DNA of 64,000 nucleotides from Stappia stellulata. Its GTDB lineage: Bacteria > Pseudomonadota > Alphaproteobacteria > Rhizobiales > Stappiaceae. Below are positions 61,660-64,000 of this stretch, one piece after another. Location of the stretch: contig NZ_JAIVMF010000004.1 of assembly GCF_020176715.1 (NCBI RefSeq), positions 1 through 64,000 of the forward strand. Reading direction: 5' to 3'. The notes below the pieces were generated by a model, which saw only the letters and a program-made list of their open reading frames with translations, had not been told where the DNA came from and did no database searches. How positions within the stretch are numbered: position 1 is the stretch's first letter; every line of letters begins with the position of its first letter. Both the position numbers and the translations under genes were made by a program.

Positions 61660-62210
61660 GTGCCGCGCAGTTCAAGAAGGACATCGTGGAGGCCATTCCG
61701 CGATTGCGTGCCTTTGCAAGGTCCATTAGCGGCGACCGGGATCGCGCCGACGATCTCGTTCAGGAAACGCTGTCGAAAGCGATCGCGAACCGGGACAAGT
61801 TCACCGAGGGCACCAATCTGACGGCCTGGCTGATCACCATCCTGCGCAACCATTTCTACTCCGTCGGCCGGAAGATGCAGCGCGAGGTCTCCGATTCCGA
61901 CGGCGAGCATGCGGCGACGCTGGAATCGAAACCCCAGCAGACAGGTCATCTGGAACTCAAGGATTTCCTGAGCGCCTTGCAGGTTTTGCCGGATGACCAG
62001 CGTGAAGCGCTGATCCTGATCGGCGCCAGCGGGTTCTCCTATGAGGAGGCGGCCGAGATTCTCGGTGTGAAGGTGGGAACCGTGAAGAGCCGGGTCTCGC
62101 GCGCACGCCTGCGGCTGGAAGACCTGATGAACGGCAGGGAGGGGTTCGAGCGCTCCGAGGTCGCCGTGGCACAATCCTCCGCGATGCTCCAGGACGCCCT
62201 GTCCGTTTGA
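61656..62210 (+). CDS. ecfG: EcfG-type general stress sigma factor
   Basis: A 184-residue ECF sigma factor. Region 2 covers IPRLRAFARSISGDRDRADDLVQETLSKAI and region 4 covers LQVLPDDQREALILIGASGFSYEEAAEILGVKVGTVKSRVSRAR. It is the only sigma factor gene in the window and directs transcription from the GGAAC-N17-GTT sites listed here. Confidence 0.94.
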   Translation: MSAAQFKKDIVEAIPRLRAFARSISGDRDRADDLVQETLSKAIANRDKFTEGTNLTAWLITILRNHFYSVGRKMQREVSDSDGEHAATLESKPQQTGHLELKDFLSALQVLPDDQREALILIGASGFSYEEAAEILGVKVGTVKSRVSRARLRLEDLMNGREGFERSEVAVAQSSAMLQDALSV

Positions 62211-62265
62211 ACTGCGTCGGAAACCGGACACCGCGTCGTGCGCGGTCTCCTGACAGGAGGGCAGC

Positions 62266-63150
62266 TTGCGCGAGACCCCGAACAAGCCCTCCGGCGCCAG
62301 GCCGGAAAACGAAAGCCATATCACCGAAGAGCGGCTCGAGCGCGAAGGCACGCGGCTCAGCGCCGATGACCTGTCGGAGGTCGGCGACAAGTTGCGGCTG
62401 CGTGCCGCGGTCGTTTACGAGATCATCCGTCAGGAAGGCGAGGAGGAACTGGCGCGTGCGCCGCGGAACCTGTGGTGGTCGGGCATCGCGGCCGGTCTGT
62501 CGATCGGGTTTTCCGTGCTGGGAGAGGCGGTGTTGCGCGCCTATCTTCCCGATCTCGGTTGGCGCCATCTGGTCGAAAACCTTGGCTACGGCCTGGGATT
62601 TGTCATCGTCATTCTCGCCCGGCAGCAGCTTTTTACCGAAAACACGCTGACCGCGGTCCTGCCGGCGATCAGCGCCGGCAAACGGCGGACCTATTGGCGG
62701 GTGCTGCGGTTGTGGGGGATCGTGCTGCTTGCGAATGTCGTCGGAACGGTCCTGTTCGGCAGTGCCCTTGCATCGGGACTGTTCCTCACGGACCCGGTGT
62801 TCGGCGCCGTGGAAGCGCTGTCGGCGCATCTGATGGAGATCGCGCCGCTTCAGATGTTTCTTCGCGGGATTGTCGCCGGCTGGATCGTCGCGACGCTGGT
62901 CTGGCTGCTGCCGAGCGCCGAGCAGTCGAAACTGGCGATCATCGTGCTCATGGCCTGGCTGATCGCGGTCCTCGACCTGACGCATGTCGTTGCCGGATCG
63001 GTCGAGGCGGTGTTTGCCTTCTGGACCGGCCATGCCGGCCTTGCCGATGTGGTCGGCGGCTTCTTCCTGCCGACGCTTGCGGGCAACATCATTGGCGGAT
63101 CGGCACTGTTTGCATTGATCGCCTATGCGCAGGTAAGCGAGGAAATCTGA
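62266..63150 (+). CDS. Formate/nitrite transporter family protein (YfdC-like)
   Basis: A 294-residue membrane protein with a 60-residue charged cytoplasmic N-terminus and six helices of the formate/nitrite channel fold. The TTG start is supported by AGGAGG five bases upstream; no ATG lies near. Segments RQQLFTENTLTAVLP and VVGGFFLPTLAGNIIGGSALFALIAYAQV are typical. The YfdC-like subgroup is often stress-linked; transported anion unknown. It may be co-transcribed with nepR-ecfG (55-bp gap). Confidence 0.82.
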   Translation: MRETPNKPSGARPENESHITEERLEREGTRLSADDLSEVGDKLRLRAAVVYEIIRQEGEEELARAPRNLWWSGIAAGLSIGFSVLGEAVLRAYLPDLGWRHLVENLGYGLGFVIVILARQQLFTENTLTAVLPAISAGKRRTYWRVLRLWGIVLLANVVGTVLFGSALASGLFLTDPVFGAVEALSAHLMEIAPLQMFLRGIVAGWIVATLVWLLPSAEQSKLAIIVLMAWLIAVLDLTHVVAGSVEAVFAFWTGHAGLADVVGGFFLPTLAGNIIGGSALFALIAYAQVSEEI

Positions 63151-63216
63151 GCGACGGCCGGCTGCGGCCAGTGCCGGGCAAGCGATGCAGGCACTTATTC
63201 GCCAAATGCTGCAGAT

Positions 63217-63246
63217 ACAAAAAAGGGCGCTCCCGGCGCCCTTTTT
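63217..63246. terminator. Bidirectional Rho-independent terminator
   Basis: AAAAAGGGCGC, loop TCCCG, GCGCCCTTTTT: a symmetric stem with A-run on one side and T-run on the other, able to end both the plus-strand transporter gene and the minus-strand DUF1328 gene. Confidence 0.85.
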
Positions 63247-63272
63247 CTGATTGTTCCGGTCCCGCTCGCGGC

Positions 63273-63443
63273 TCAGACGCCGCGTCCGCGGATAGCCTGT
63301 GCGACGGCGGAAATCAGGAACAGCGCGATCGCGACAAAGAAAACGATCTTGGCGAGTGACACGGCCGTTCCGGCAATTCCGCCGAACCCCAGAACCGCCG
63401 CGATCAGTGCGACGACCAGGAAGAAAATTGCCCAAGAAAACAT
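63273..63443 (-). CDS. DUF1328 small membrane protein
   Basis: A 56-residue protein with two membrane helices and the DUF1328 signature [20 protein letters not shown]...[23 protein letters not shown] precedes the ATG at 63443, and an EcfG promoter lies 33 bp further upstream. Function unknown, commonly stress-induced. Confidence 0.85.
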   Translation of the reverse strand: MFSWAIFFLVVALIAAVLGFGGIAGTAVSLAKIVFFVAIALFLISAVAQAIRGRGV

Positions 63444-63475
63444 GACGTCCTCCGATGTAATGAACACCTTTGATC

Positions 63476-63500
63476 AACATCCGAAACGCAAACTGGTTCC
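63476..63500 (-). promoter_or_regulatory. EcfG-type promoter
   Basis: On the minus strand GGAAC, exactly 17 bases, then GTTG. Directed at the DUF1328 gene. Confidence 0.65.
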
Positions 63501-63562
63501 AGCTTCCCGAAAATAAAAATCCGAGAGACCAGAAAATAAGTTTTTGAGCGGTCGCGGCTTTT

Positions 63563-63587
63563 GGAACTTTTTGCTGCTTGATGCGTT
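63563..63587 (+). promoter_or_regulatory. EcfG-type promoter
   Basis: GGAAC, exactly 17 bases, then GTTTTC, 31 bp before the small membrane protein gene at 63618. Back to back with the minus-strand EcfG site at 63476-63500. Confidence 0.7.
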
Positions 63588-63617
63588 TTCTTCATATCTG
63601 CCAAATGGAGATGCGAC

Positions 63618-63803
63618 ATGGAATATGGGATACTGGGTCTGATTGTTCTCATCTTGGATATCTATGCCGTGATCAAGATCCTGGGGAGCGGAGCGTCGAC
63701 CGGCGCCAAGGTCCTCTGGACGCTGGGCATTCTGATTTTCCCGGTGATCGGGTTCATCGTCTGGTTCTTCGCGGGACCGCGCGGAAGCGGTCGAGCAATC
63801 TGA
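63618..63803 (+). CDS. Small PLDc_N-type two-helix membrane protein
   Basis: A 61-residue protein with two membrane helices separated by a short loop (ILGSGASTGAKVLWTLGILIFPVIGFIVWFFAGPR), the layout of the phospholipase D nuclease N-terminal domain found alone in many stress operons. GGAG precedes the ATG. EcfG promoter directly upstream. Confidence 0.78.
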   Translation: MEYGILGLIVLILDIYAVIKILGSGASTGAKVLWTLGILIFPVIGFIVWFFAGPRGSGRAI

Positions 63804-64000
63804 CCCCTGAAATAGATATGCGCCAGGGGCGCAATTTGAGATTGATGACAGGCTTACCGAATTCCGCCTCCCGGACGCAGCGTGAGTTGCGGTCCGGGAT
63901 TGGGGAGGTACGGCCTCGCGGCGGGCAACTCATTAAAAGGGCAAGGGTTTTGGCTCTCCGATGCCGGGTCGCGCTTGCGCTTGCCCGGTTTGACGCGGGA
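63804..64000. other. Right-end intergenic region
   Basis: No gene recognised before the window ends. An imperfect inverted repeat (CCCGGACGCA / TGCGGTCCGGG, 63870-63898) could act as a terminator for the preceding gene. Confidence 0.4.

Overview
The window is high-GC alphaproteobacterial chromosome. The evidence is a complete PhyR-NepR-EcfG general stress core with an HWE-type histidine kinase, a Mrp/Pha antiporter operon with fused MrpA-MrpB, TctABC and polar amino acid transporters, and very dense overlapping operons. The mix of hydroxyproline dehydratases resembles marine Hyphomicrobiales (Stappiaceae-like), but genus cannot be fixed from sequence reading alone. No rRNA, tRNA, CRISPR array or intact insertion sequence was seen.

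Layout. 0.4-7.3 kb: mrpA(B)CDEFG, a multisubunit cation/proton antiporter, followed at 7.4-10.3 kb by a sensor kinase and an NtrC-type sigma54 activator. A sigma54 promoter and two helically phased 16-bp palindromes lie in front of mrpA, so the two-component system probably drives the antiporter. 10.3-13.6 kb: accessory segment with a GNAT-like gene, a strikingly AT-rich membrane protein gene and a chimeric papain-like/Hint protein whose base composition switches inside the Hint domain. 13.7-16.8 kb: a BaiN/HI0933 flavoprotein, a decayed transposase trace and a membrane alpha/beta-hydrolase-like gene.

17-27.7 kb: hydroxyproline catabolism on the minus strand (two proline-racemase-superfamily enzymes, an enolase-superfamily dehydratase, an FAD dehydrogenase, a semialdehyde dehydrogenase, a DapA-like deaminase and an ABC importer), with a divergent GntR regulator and a perfect palindromic operator. 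27.8-37 kb: a LysR regulator divergent from a TorT/Rbs-type importer plus a LamB/YcsF hydrolase, biotin carrier, biotin carboxylase and two carboxyltransferase subunits, which together look like a split urea-carboxylase-like amide or lactam carboxylase. 37-44 kb: AbrB-family protein, TctABC tricarboxylate transporter, GntR regulator, PrpF-family isomerase and a PEP mutase/isocitrate lyase family lyase. 44.7-49.7 kb: a Pot-like ABC importer with a TIM-barrel isomerase. 49.7-52 kb: IS5-like remnant, then a glutamine amidotransferase/amidoligase pair.

52-64 kb: stress and signalling region. A Crp/Fnr regulator, a single-domain receiver, small envelope proteins, AI-2E family permease, Dps, CsbD and two small membrane proteins surround phyR, nepR and ecfG. 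Six sites matching the EcfG promoter (GGAAC, exactly 17 bases, GTT) precede nepR and five small genes. The kinase beside phyR carries a membrane domain with all key residues of the plant ethylene receptor copper-binding domain.
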